Source of the DNA: Vallitaleaceae bacterium
Lineage (GTDB): Bacteria > Bacillota > Clostridia > Lachnospirales > Vallitaleaceae
Length of the DNA: 6,598 nt
Assembly: GCA_027858555.1 (NCBI GenBank)
Contig: JAQICP010000312.1
Coordinates: 1 to 6,598, forward strand
Direction of reading: 5' to 3'
How positions within the stretch are numbered: position 1 is the first letter of the stretch; every line of letters starts with the position of its first letter. The position numbers and the translations under genes are program-made. This document shows, piece by piece, positions 1 through 6,598 of this stretch. The notes under the pieces were generated by a model that was not told the DNA's origin, did not search any database, and saw only the letters and a program-made list of their open reading frames with translations.

Positions 1-1
1 A

Positions 2-784
2 TGTAGCAGACCACTAGATACTAAAAATCGTAGCGGATCTGTGCTTGGACGAGAAACTGCTATTCAAAAAATGGTTTGGGGCGAGGATGGTTGGTTAAGA
101 CTCGCCAGTGGAAGCCGCGTTGCTGAAGCAACAACTGTGGGTCCGGATTTACCCCTTGTACCATTTAAAAAAGAGCCTATAAGAGATGAATTTGATTCTA
201 CTACTTTGGGTAAACACTTCCAATGGTTACGTGGCGATATATCAGATAAGATATTTTCTCTTACAGCGAATCCGTCTCATTTAAGACTTTATGGTAAAGA
301 GATGATCGTATCCGATTATGAAGTAAGCTTAATAGCTAGAAGACAACAAGCTTTTATATATGAAGCATCTACTGCCATGGTGTTTTCACCTGATGAAGAA
401 AATCAGATGGCCGGTTTGGTGGTACTATACTCGAATATACTCCACTACTATCTATATGTAGGGTATGACAACCACATTGGTACATTCATCTCAATTATGA
501 GCAATGATAACCGTGATATTAATATCTATGCATGTAGGCCAGAGGCAATTGCTACAGGCAAGCAGATTTATCTGCGAGCGGAAGTAGATGGACCGTCTCT
601 ACAATTCTTCTATGGTTTTAGTGAGAACGATTATAAACCAATTGGTCCCGTACTTGATATGACCATATTATCGGATGAACATTCTGGAGGTTTTACTGGT
701 GCATTTGTAGGACTATGTTGCAATGACCCATCAACTCTCAGTGCCTATGCAGATTTCGACTTTTTTGAATATATAGAGAAATAA
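2..784 (+). CDS. xynB: GH43 beta-xylosidase (XynB type), C-terminal half, 5' end cut by window
   Basis: The frame is open to the left edge, so this is the last 260 residues of a protein whose family is usually about 530-540 residues. The GTG at position 41 is not the start, because conserved family sequence (C-x-R-P-L, then LGRETAIQKMVWGEDGWLRL) runs across it. This stretch is the end of the five-bladed GH43 catalytic domain. The Arg in the GRETAIQ motif lies near the place of the active-site arginine known in Selenomonas beta-xylosidase. The catalytic Asp/Asp/Glu residues lie upstream of the window. From about visible residue 53 (the RDEFDS motif) to the end is the GH43-associated C-terminal beta-sandwich, with RRQQ and the QMAGLVVLYSN segment typical of it. 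Family role: an exo-acting enzyme, usually cytoplasmic, that releases xylose (and often arabinose) from xylo-oligosaccharides. It is convergent with the minus-strand genes and ends just before a strong hairpin. The family call is firm; substrate preference is inferred. Confidence 0.92.
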   Translation, partial: CSRPLDTKNRSGSVLGRETAIQKMVWGEDGWLRLASGSRVAEATTVGPDLPLVPFKKEPIRDEFDSTTLGKHFQWLRGDISDKIFSLTANPSHLRLYGKEMIVSDYEVSLIARRQQAFIYEASTAMVFSPDEENQMAGLVVLYSNILHYYLYVGYDNHIGTFISIMSNDNRDINIYACRPEAIATGKQIYLRAEVDGPSLQFFYGFSENDYKPIGPVLDMTILSDEHSGGFTGAFVGLCCNDPSTLSAYADFDFFEYIEK

Positions 785-797
785 TTTACTAAAATAT

Positions 798-841
798 AAA
801 AGATAGTGGGTTTCTTGAAAGCTGAAACCCACTATCTTTTT
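798..841 (+). terminator. Intrinsic terminator after the GH43 gene, possibly bidirectional
   Basis: A perfect 17-bp inverted repeat pairs 798-814 with 824-840 around a 9-nt loop (815-823). It starts 14 nt after the GH43 stop codon. The right arm ends in TTTT, extended to five T by position 841. The left arm begins with AAAA, so the minus-strand transcript also ends in a U-run. It could therefore stop read-through from the convergent minus-strand gene, whose stop codon lies about 208 nt away. Confidence 0.9.
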
Positions 842-890
842 AACTACTAGCTTTAATAACTATTTTTAGCTGCTATCTTTAATAACTACT
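832..890. repeat. Small imperfect duplication beside the terminator
   Basis: The 17-nt stretch CTATCTTTTTAACTACT at 832-848 (the 3' arm and tail of the terminator) recurs as the 18-nt CTATCTTTAATAACTACT at 873-890. The 12-mer CTTTAATAACTA also occurs twice (851-862 and 877-888). This looks like a short tandem duplication in non-coding sequence. The rest of the gap (891-1048) holds no gene or clear signal, only short AT-rich repeats such as the palindrome TTATGCATAA at 958-967. Confidence 0.55.
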
Positions 891-1048
891 TAATGTCACT
901 GGCTTTTCAATTCGAACCAAATTGATTCAATACCCTATCATAATTCATGCGCAAGACTTATGCATAAACCTTATGTACAAGCCTGCTGCTCTCATACTAC
1001 TAATTGCCTACTATATCTTCTTCTACTACTTTTTCTTTGCCGACTATT

Positions 1049-2956
1049 CTAATGTGTATTAGTATAATTTTGTGCATAGTCAAGACTACTACCGCTTAAG
1101 CCATTATCAATAGCCAGATTGAAATAGTACTTCGCACTTACAGAGTCTTTCATCGTATAAGAAGAATAGCACACGCCAAGGCCATAATAAGCACTCGATT
1201 TGTCTACTAGAAGTTCAGATGCATTTGAAAAAGCATCTATTGCGTCATCTATTCTACCGATAGTATAATACACCCACGCCAAGGCTACAAGAGATGCACT
1301 GTCATTACTATCATACGCTAACGCAGTTTCATAATATGGTATAGATAACGCTTTCTCATTCAATTTAACATTATAGATATAGGCCAACTCTTTTATTGCT
1401 TTTATATTCTGACTATCGACTTTAAGAACAGCTAAATACTTAGCCACTGCACCGATATAATCTTCGCTTTTTTGAAGTGCTTCTGCTTCGTCTAATAAAT
1501 CAGCCGTGTGATCAATCACAATAACAACTGTGCTATCTGCTTGTCTCCAATCCACAGCTCCGCCAAAATACTCCACAAAAAATCTTGCTGGCACATAAGA
1601 TCGTTGATCTCTTATTACAACCGGTATTTCCATCTCTTTTTTATCGCCATTCACATAAACGAATGGGGAGTTGGTTTGAAGCTTCAGGTCGGTTCCGCCA
1701 CGCGTAACCACAATCGAAGAAGTCTTGGCATCCCATCCGACAACCGCCCCTATGGCCTCTGCAATACCCCTAAGTGGTACTAGGGTTCTTTGGTACTGGG
1801 TATTTACGTATGGCTCCGTATCAAAAAACAAACTGTTACCATTAAGTTCTATTCCTATAGGTTTCTCATATAAATATCTTACAACTAATGCATTACTAAG
1901 TTCTCTGCCTGGTGTCGTAATATAATTGCCATCGTAAAACGTCCCACTAGAACCGCCCCCATCCAAATTCATAGCCTCAACCATACCTAGATTGATTGCA
2001 ATCTCAGCTAATTGCGCCATTGTTACACCAGGGATACTGGCAAACCCTACATATCCATCTGCTCTAACACCAATTAAACTTCGTTGTGCCGGATCATCAA
2101 GAATTTTACTTTCTGTGAATCCTTCCATACGACCATCAAGTACTATTTTACCATCTTTAACCAAAGTCGGTCCTGCACCAATAGCGGTTCTTACGTTACC
2201 ATAATCAAGATTCACTCCTGAGTGGCCTGTTGTATTATAATCATTTATAAAATAATCTGTTTTATAATCGACTTGCTCCCCCACTTGAAACTTAGCAATC
2301 ATATCTTTATCATTGGTTAATATCAAAAATCCTTCTTCTGGAATCTCGAAAGAGCCTGTTACAATACTCTTTACAACCGATTTATCTACAACAATAGAGG
2401 TAAATGTATGCTCAGGCTTAGGACCACTATAATAACGATCAAAAATCATCACCGCTGATGGGTCTGAATAATAATGATTTACATTCCACGCATACCAACT
2501 ATAAGGCCATTCCCATTGGTTGTTAGTGCCACCAAGTATGGATACATATAATGGATCTACATTGAATTCATTGTTACCGCTAACCGATAAAACTGATCCC
2601 AAATTAGATATCTGTTCCACTTTGCCATCTATTATAAGTGTTCCCAGTGGTTGCATGTCTGTATAAGCTGAAAAAAAAGACCCATTAATACCTGCAACCC
2701 CTTGCCCATCTATATCATTGGCACTACTTACAAGTTCTTCTAGTGTTGCAGTTTCACCGACAGCACCATCAGCTAGGACAGCATCTAATCTTACTAACGG
2801 ATCATTCATATCAACCCATACAACCGTTATATCTTTTTCCCCACCAGTATAGGTGACTGTCATTTTTTCTTTTATAACACTGTCAGATGCGTCTGCAAAA
2901 ACAGTAATTTGCATCATGATAACTATCACAATTAAGATACTAAAGCCTCTTTTCAT
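1049..2956 (-). CDS. Secreted phosphodiester glycosidase (NAGPA family) with stalk domain and TPR repeats
   Basis: This is a 635-residue protein. The chosen start is the ATG at 2956-2954, because GGAGGG sits 4 nt upstream and the protein then opens with a classic signal peptide: K2-R3, a hydrophobic run to about residue 20, and a likely cut after Ala21-Asp22-Ala23. An in-frame ATG at 2989 would add 11 residues but has no good ribosome site and would bury the signal peptide. Domains: NAGPA/DUF2233 at about 87-361 (motifs NGSFF at 91-95, RTAIGAGPTLVKDGK from 256, NLDGGGSS at 330-337); a copper amine oxidase N-terminal-like domain at about 367-482, a common Bacillota cell-surface 'stalk' module and not an oxidase; and about four TPR-like helical pairs at 488-621. 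The NAGPA family is named for the enzyme that removes GlcNAc from phosphodiester-linked mannose; bacterial members are thought to act on cell-surface or exopolysaccharide glycophosphodiesters. The exact substrate is unknown. It lies downstream of the GH66/GH15 gene but behind a terminator, so it is probably transcribed on its own. Confidence 0.88.
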   Translation of the reverse strand: MKRGFSILIVIVIMMQITVFADASDSVIKEKMTVTYTGGEKDITVVWVDMNDPLVRLDAVLADGAVGETATLEELVSSANDIDGQGVAGINGSFFSAYTDMQPLGTLIIDGKVEQISNLGSVLSVSGNNEFNVDPLYVSILGGTNNQWEWPYSWYAWNVNHYYSDPSAVMIFDRYYSGPKPEHTFTSIVVDKSVVKSIVTGSFEIPEEGFLILTNDKDMIAKFQVGEQVDYKTDYFINDYNTTGHSGVNLDYGNVRTAIGAGPTLVKDGKIVLDGRMEGFTESKILDDPAQRSLIGVRADGYVGFASIPGVTMAQLAEIAINLGMVEAMNLDGGGSSGTFYDGNYITTPGRELSNALVVRYLYEKPIGIELNGNSLFFDTEPYVNTQYQRTLVPLRGIAEAIGAVVGWDAKTSSIVVTRGGTDLKLQTNSPFVYVNGDKKEMEIPVVIRDQRSYVPARFFVEYFGGAVDWRQADSTVVIVIDHTADLLDEAEALQKSEDYIGAVAKYLAVLKVDSQNIKAIKELAYIYNVKLNEKALSIPYYETALAYDSNDSASLVALAWVYYTIGRIDDAIDAFSNASELLVDKSSAYYGLGVCYSSYTMKDSVSAKYYFNLAIDNGLSGSSLDYAQNYTNTH

Positions 2957-2960
2957 ATTG

Positions 2961-2966
2961 CCCTCC
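2961..2966 (-). promoter_or_regulatory. Ribosome binding site that decides the start of the NAGPA gene
   Basis: On the minus strand GGAGGG lies 4 nt before the ATG at 2956-2954. This is a near-ideal Bacillota Shine-Dalgarno site. The upstream in-frame ATG at 2989-2987 is preceded only by AAAAGAAATGAATTC, which lacks a GGAG core. The site therefore supports the shorter protein, whose signal peptide begins at residue 1. Confidence 0.8.
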
Positions 2967-3033
2967 GTTAACCTTTCATAAACTCTCATGAATTCATTTC
3001 TTTTATATAATATATACGAAAATTCACTACTCC

Positions 3034-3062
3034 AGTATATCTAATCAATACCTGAATTGCAA
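3034..3062 (-). promoter_or_regulatory. Candidate sigma-A promoter for the NAGPA gene
   Basis: On the minus strand TTGCAA (3062-3057, 4 of 6 to the -35 consensus) is separated by exactly 17 nt from TATACT (3039-3034, 5 of 6 to the -10 consensus). Transcription would begin near 3027, giving a leader of about 70 nt before the ATG at 2956. The promoter lies downstream of the terminator of the preceding gene, where one is needed. AT-rich hexamers nearer the gene (TATATT at 3014-3009) lack a partner -35. Confidence 0.5.
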
Positions 3063-3151
3063 TGATTTAATACTTTCTAGCAATATGAAAGTGTCTGGAA
3101 CTATGACAGATTCAGTACATATATCATCTCCTACTGTTACCAACTACATGC

Positions 3152-3185
3152 AAAAATGGTGGCAGTTCTTTCGAACTACCACCAT
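3152..3185 (-). terminator. Intrinsic terminator of the GH66/GH15 gene
   Basis: Read on the minus strand, a 13-bp stem (3185-3173 with 3168-3156, one G-U pair) is closed by a GAAA tetraloop and followed by a run of U (3156-3152). The stem starts 4 nt after the TAA stop codon at 3192-3190. This is a textbook Rho-independent terminator, and it separates the enzyme gene from the NAGPA gene downstream. Confidence 0.93.
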
Positions 3186-3189
3186 CTGA

Positions 3190-6100
3190 TTATTGTTCTG
3201 TGTCACCAAATATCCACGAACCTCCACTAGCAGTTATTCTATAGTGAATATTCATAAAATCAGCTTCTTGCATACCAGCACCAGTGTCAAGACCTATCAC
3301 TATTCTCATGTTTGCCCAGTCATTGTCATAAACTGTGCCACTTGACAATTCTGAAATAGGAATGACCATTTCATATCTTCCTGACGTTTGCTCCCATTGT
3401 GGTGCAGTCACTCCTGTAATAAAGTTACTCCATACCCATGCGTCTGAACCATCAACGGTGAATTGTGAATAGTTTGCACTATCACTCCATCTGGCTACCA
3501 TATATGGCATATCTCTATCCATTGTTTCTCCATAAAAACTTGTTGTTGTAGCATTTACTGCACCTTCGGCAAAATCTTCTGAGTAAACTGCCATAACAAA
3601 TTGATCACCACTTGCAGCATAACCAGGAAGTGTATCACCGACATTATCCACACGGATATAAATATTAGTAGCGTCATTAGCTATATAGACTTTTTCAATA
3701 TCTCGTGTGCTATCTCCAACAGTATTATCTCCAATTGCATCTTTATAATAAGGTATGTAACCCCATTGACCAAAATCGGATACATAATTATATTGACTGG
3801 TCGTATCAACTGTGCCTGAACTGACATTAATGGTGGCCCTTGAACCAGCATTGTATTGGCTTGGTGTTATTCTCATATCAAAGGCATCTTCGTAAGCTAA
3901 TGCAGTCATGAGGAATGCTGCACCCGTTATTGGTTCAATCATTGTGCTTATACAAGGTTTCAAGGTGATATTGGATACCGCCTCACCTTGTGGTGCATAG
4001 CCTAGAGCTGTTCTATCTGCAAACCATTCTAGTCTTCTTAAGGCATTGTCCTTAAGCGAATCGTAACCACTATAGATCTCCATCATCCCTGCCCACATAG
4101 TCATTTGTGGCCATGAAGGTTCTGGTTCGAATGCTTCTACGCCGCCTGGATCCCACGCATTGTCACCAGTATAGAATGTATCACCTTCATATCGTGTAAT
4201 ACCGTACGTATCATGACTGATGGTCTCTGTAACCTTCTGATAATGTTCATACGCTCTTTTTGACATCATATCAACCACACCATATGTCACAAGTACATTA
4301 GATGATGAATCCACCAATGTTCTAGCAGTACCATCGATGTTAACCGCTCTGTTGTAAAATCTTCCAGCTTCATTCCATAAACCTACTGGTGAATCAGTCG
4401 AGCTTCTTTGAATGGCAGAACGAATCGTACTTGCGGCACCATTATAGCTATCAGCTAATAGTGGCAGTGACATAGCCTTTGCCATTTCTTGAGCTGCATC
4501 AAGTCCTGCTACATAAAGTGCTTCTGTAAACGCGTTATATTCTGTTGCTTCCTCCCATATGCTGCAATCTGCAATACCGAACCCATTTCCTTGGACATTG
4601 TTTAGAACGAAATCAGCTGAAAGCTTATAGGCATCCCATATGTTATTAAGGAAATCCGTCTTTGCTGTTCCCGTCAATGTTTGATAATGTTGGTAAGCAC
4701 CAACTAAGAACATACCAATTGAGTCATATTCTGGTTCAACGAATGAAACTGAGGAATTGTCCCAAATCCAGTAACAAGTCCAGAATGTACCTGGCTTCTT
4801 CCAAGTGCCTTCATCGGTCTTGAATTGTCTATCAGCAAGCCAATACCAATAGGATTCAGCTTCATCTGTATGTCCGCTTGCGTCAAGGGACATAGCCGTG
4901 ACTGCTGAGTCTCTTGCCCATACTTTGTAAGAATAAGCAGATGGATTTGTTGCCGCTGGTAGTGCTGCATACTTAACTATTGTATCTGCACCGTCAACAT
5001 ATGAGCCTGGTACAATGGACTGTTTAAGTGCGACAGATATACCATCATAAGCATCATTAAGATTCGTGTTTTCAAAACTTGTCGTCTTGCCTTCCGCCAA
5101 CCAAGCTGTATATTCAGTTGCCATCAAGTTCATCCAGTAACTGCCTGTTTGAGCATTGGCCGTATCAATTGCCGCTTGAATCTCAGTTGAATCCTTACCG
5201 ACTGCAATGTAGAAATACAGATCTTGAGAATTCCCGGCTCCAAGTGATATTGACTTATTGAATGCTGTTGAAACATCTGCAGTGGTAATCGTCGTATTAT
5301 TTTTCAATGTGCCGTTGCTATTAAAAGTATGCCATGGTGAACACGTCGAACTAGTCGTAACTGTATCAGTATCATCAGCCACCTGATAACCTGTGACGGT
5401 TGATTCAAGCGTACCATGAGCCAAAAAGTACTGACCAGAAGCTGTCATATCAATTGTTATGGCTTTATCTTCCGAATCATAAGTTGCAACACTGTTGTAA
5501 TTTGTATCAATATTGTTAACATGTAACATATCTAAAACATTGATTGTTTTTGTTGATTGTGCATTATTCTTGACTGTATACTTGACAACCATAAAATTCT
5601 CTGATGGAATTACAGCATAAGATCTTTTTATCTCTGTCGTTAAGTCAACGCCATCATAAGACTCATAAGTTGTATCAAACACACCATCGAGCCCAAAAGC
5701 ACCGGTGGCTCTGAATTTACTACCCGTTGTATATACATTACTATCTGTCTCATTTCTAAAGAACATGCTATAGTTTTTAATTTCATTGGTATTGTAATCA
5801 TCCGTAGCAGTTTCTTCATAATGACGAAGTTCATAAACACTTGGTCCATCACTTAATAAAGCTTGTGCGCCATTAACTTCTGTTTCCTTCCATAGGAAAA
5901 CTGTGTTTTCCCAGTTGTTCATATAAACGCTTCGGACTGTTTCTATCAGTGGTTCTACCTTAAGGCTATCCAAGTTAATATAACCACCATAACCGCTTGT
6001 TACAAGTACAACCATCCGATGTCTACCTGGTAATAAATGAATACCTTTTTCGGCTTTCCCCCAAGTATCCCAGTCGGCTAAAGGTTGGAATGAAATCTTC

Positions 6101-6597
6101 CCTTTGTCCTGATTATCAACAAACAGTTGTCTGCTACATTCATATCCAGTTGCATTTGCATAGGTGAATTCCAAAGTATAATCATCCTCTGTTGCAACTT
6201 CAATATCGAAAGTAACGCTGTCATATAATTCACCATAACCATCCACAAATCCACTTCCAGTATAACCTGAATGATTCGTATTCGTTGAAACAGCGGTCAA
6301 TATTGAACTTTCTGCTTCATATAAGCTCGGTTCAGTTTCCGTACCGAATTTGTAATAAATCATGTCCCAATACTTAAGTTCTGGTAATGTAAATGCGACA
6401 TATTTTCCAGTTGAATCTGTACCGGTAGTAAAAGATAAGCTCTCTGTGATACAATCGTTTCTATCAGGGCTTGCCATATAGAGATTACTAACTGTCTTAT
6501 TATAAGGAATATAGTATTTCACCTCTAAATTAGTTTTCGTAGTAGGCTCAGACGTTGTATCTCTCCAATTAGTATTTGTCTCACCTGTTAAATTGAT
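3190..6597 (-). CDS. Multimodular extracellular glucanase: GH66-like end, CBM35, GH15, CBM9-like; N-terminus outside window
   Basis: The frame is open to the right edge: 1135 residues are visible, and the GTG at 6522 is internal. Positions count from the first visible codon. Residues 1-85 (NWRDTTSEP, YMASPDRND, KYWDMIYYK) resemble the end of a GH66 dextranase or cycloisomaltooligosaccharide glucanotransferase. Residues 89-217 are a CBM35 (YEAES, HSGYTGSGFVDGYG, RQLFVDN, GYINLDSL). Residues 220-500 are a beta-sandwich like the N-terminal domain of bacterial GH15 enzymes. Residues 510-910 are the GH15 (alpha/alpha)6 barrel: YKVWARDSAV near 557, EPEYDSIGMF near 621, and IWEEATEYNAFTEAL near 680, with Glu682 the probable general acid. 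Glu872 in APQGEAV is the probable base. The acid-base spacing of 190 is close to the 198 of Arthrobacter glucodextranase (Glu430, Glu628). Residues 930-1132 are a CBM9/DOMON-like beta domain (DIEKVYIAND, PYMVARWSD, WANMRIVIGL). Family roles: GH66 cuts or cyclises alpha-1,6-glucan; GH15 releases glucose from chain ends. No surface anchor is seen at the C-terminus. The GH15 and CBM35 calls are strong, the GH66 call moderate. Confidence 0.87.
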   Translation of the reverse strand: MNLTGETNTNWRDTTSEPTTKTNLEVKYYIPYNKTVSNLYMASPDRNDCITESLSFTTGTDSTGKYVAFTLPELKYWDMIYYKFGTETEPSLYEAESSILTAVSTNTNHSGYTGSGFVDGYGELYDSVTFDIEVATEDDYTLEFTYANATGYECSRQLFVDNQDKGKISFQPLADWDTWGKAEKGIHLLPGRHRMVVLVTSGYGGYINLDSLKVEPLIETVRSVYMNNWENTVFLWKETEVNGAQALLSDGPSVYELRHYEETATDDYNTNEIKNYSMFFRNETDSNVYTTGSKFRATGAFGLDGVFDTTYESYDGVDLTTEIKRSYAVIPSENFMVVKYTVKNNAQSTKTINVLDMLHVNNIDTNYNSVATYDSEDKAITIDMTASGQYFLAHGTLESTVTGYQVADDTDTVTTSSTCSPWHTFNSNGTLKNNTTITTADVSTAFNKSISLGAGNSQDLYFYIAVGKDSTEIQAAIDTANAQTGSYWMNLMATEYTAWLAEGKTTSFENTNLNDAYDGISVALKQSIVPGSYVDGADTIVKYAALPAATNPSAYSYKVWARDSAVTAMSLDASGHTDEAESYWYWLADRQFKTDEGTWKKPGTFWTCYWIWDNSSVSFVEPEYDSIGMFLVGAYQHYQTLTGTAKTDFLNNIWDAYKLSADFVLNNVQGNGFGIADCSIWEEATEYNAFTEALYVAGLDAAQEMAKAMSLPLLADSYNGAASTIRSAIQRSSTDSPVGLWNEAGRFYNRAVNIDGTARTLVDSSSNVLVTYGVVDMMSKRAYEHYQKVTETISHDTYGITRYEGDTFYTGDNAWDPGGVEAFEPEPSWPQMTMWAGMMEIYSGYDSLKDNALRRLEWFADRTALGYAPQGEAVSNITLKPCISTMIEPITGAAFLMTALAYEDAFDMRITPSQYNAGSRATINVSSGTVDTTSQYNYVSDFGQWGYIPYYKDAIGDNTVGDSTRDIEKVYIANDATNIYIRVDNVGDTLPGYAASGDQFVMAVYSEDFAEGAVNATTTSFYGETMDRDMPYMVARWSDSANYSQFTVDGSDAWVWSNFITGVTAPQWEQTSGRYEMVIPISELSSGTVYDNDWANMRIVIGLDTGAGMQEADFMNIHYRITASGGSWIFGDTEQ

Positions 6598-6598
6598 C

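Noticed and set aside
41..43. GTG as a possible start of the GH43 protein
   Set aside because: Conserved GH43 sequence continues upstream in frame to the window edge, and there is no ribosome binding site before it. The protein is simply cut by the window.
956..980. Near-repeat ACTTATGCATAA / CCTTATGTACAA in the convergent gap, considered as an operator or small hairpin
   Set aside because: The copies differ, the pairing is weak and AT-rich, there is no U-tract, and no gene starts nearby.
2987..2989. Upstream in-frame ATG of the NAGPA gene
   Set aside because: It lacks a Shine-Dalgarno site and would put 11 polar or charged residues before a clear signal peptide. The ATG at 2956 has GGAGGG 4 nt upstream.
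2988..2997. 10-bp palindrome ATGAATTCAT in the NAGPA leader, considered as an operator
   Set aside because: It is short, AT-rich and expected by chance at this composition; nothing else supports a regulator site there.
4704..4970. 88-codon minus-strand open frame inside the GH15 region
   Set aside because: It lies in another frame over the conserved GH15 barrel, matches no family I recognise and has no ribosome site. It is a shadow of the real gene, as are the plus-strand open frames at 1508-2204, 3601-3819 and 5079-5261 and the minus-strand one at 5640-5852.
6520..6522. GTG as a start for the large glucanase
   Set aside because: The frame is open through the right edge and the 25 residues upstream (with INLTGETNTNWRD) look like normal protein of the same module.

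Overview
The window is AT-rich, low-GC DNA that most likely comes from a Bacillota bacterium (Paenibacillus-like or a polysaccharide-degrading Clostridia). This rests on the codon use, the GGAGG-type ribosome binding site, the U-tailed hairpin terminators and the protein families. The species cannot be named from the sequence. It is a carbohydrate-active locus with three protein genes, two of which are cut by the window edges. No RNA gene, insertion sequence, CRISPR array or other mobile element was seen.

Layout: (1) Positions 2-784, plus strand, hold the C-terminal half of a GH43 beta-xylosidase (XynB type). A strong hairpin follows at 798-841. (2) Positions 785-1048 are a non-coding gap between convergent genes. 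It holds that hairpin and a small sequence duplication. (3) Positions 1049-2956, minus strand, encode a secreted three-part protein: a NAGPA-type phosphodiester glycosidase domain, a copper-amine-oxidase-N-like 'stalk' domain and C-terminal TPR repeats. Its start is set by a good ribosome binding site, and a sigma-A-like promoter lies at 3034-3062. (4) A clear intrinsic terminator at 3152-3185 ends the next gene. (5) Positions 3190-6597, minus strand, hold the last 1135 residues of a very large extracellular enzyme. Its visible order is the end of a GH66-like (dextranase or cycloisomaltooligosaccharide glucanotransferase type) module, a CBM35, a GH15 glucodextranase/glucoamylase-like module with its N-terminal beta-sandwich, and a CBM9/DOMON-like C-terminal domain.

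How the genes may work together (inference): an endo-acting or cyclising GH66 module and an exo-acting GH15 module on one chain would form a self-contained system for degrading alpha-1,6-glucan (dextran). Binding modules would hold the enzyme on the polymer. The secreted NAGPA protein has its own transcription unit, and its substrate is unknown. The GH43 enzyme faces the other way and belongs to xylan use, so the locus looks like a cluster of glycan-degrading genes and not a single operon. The most notable item is the GH66-CBM35-GH15-CBM9-like architecture.
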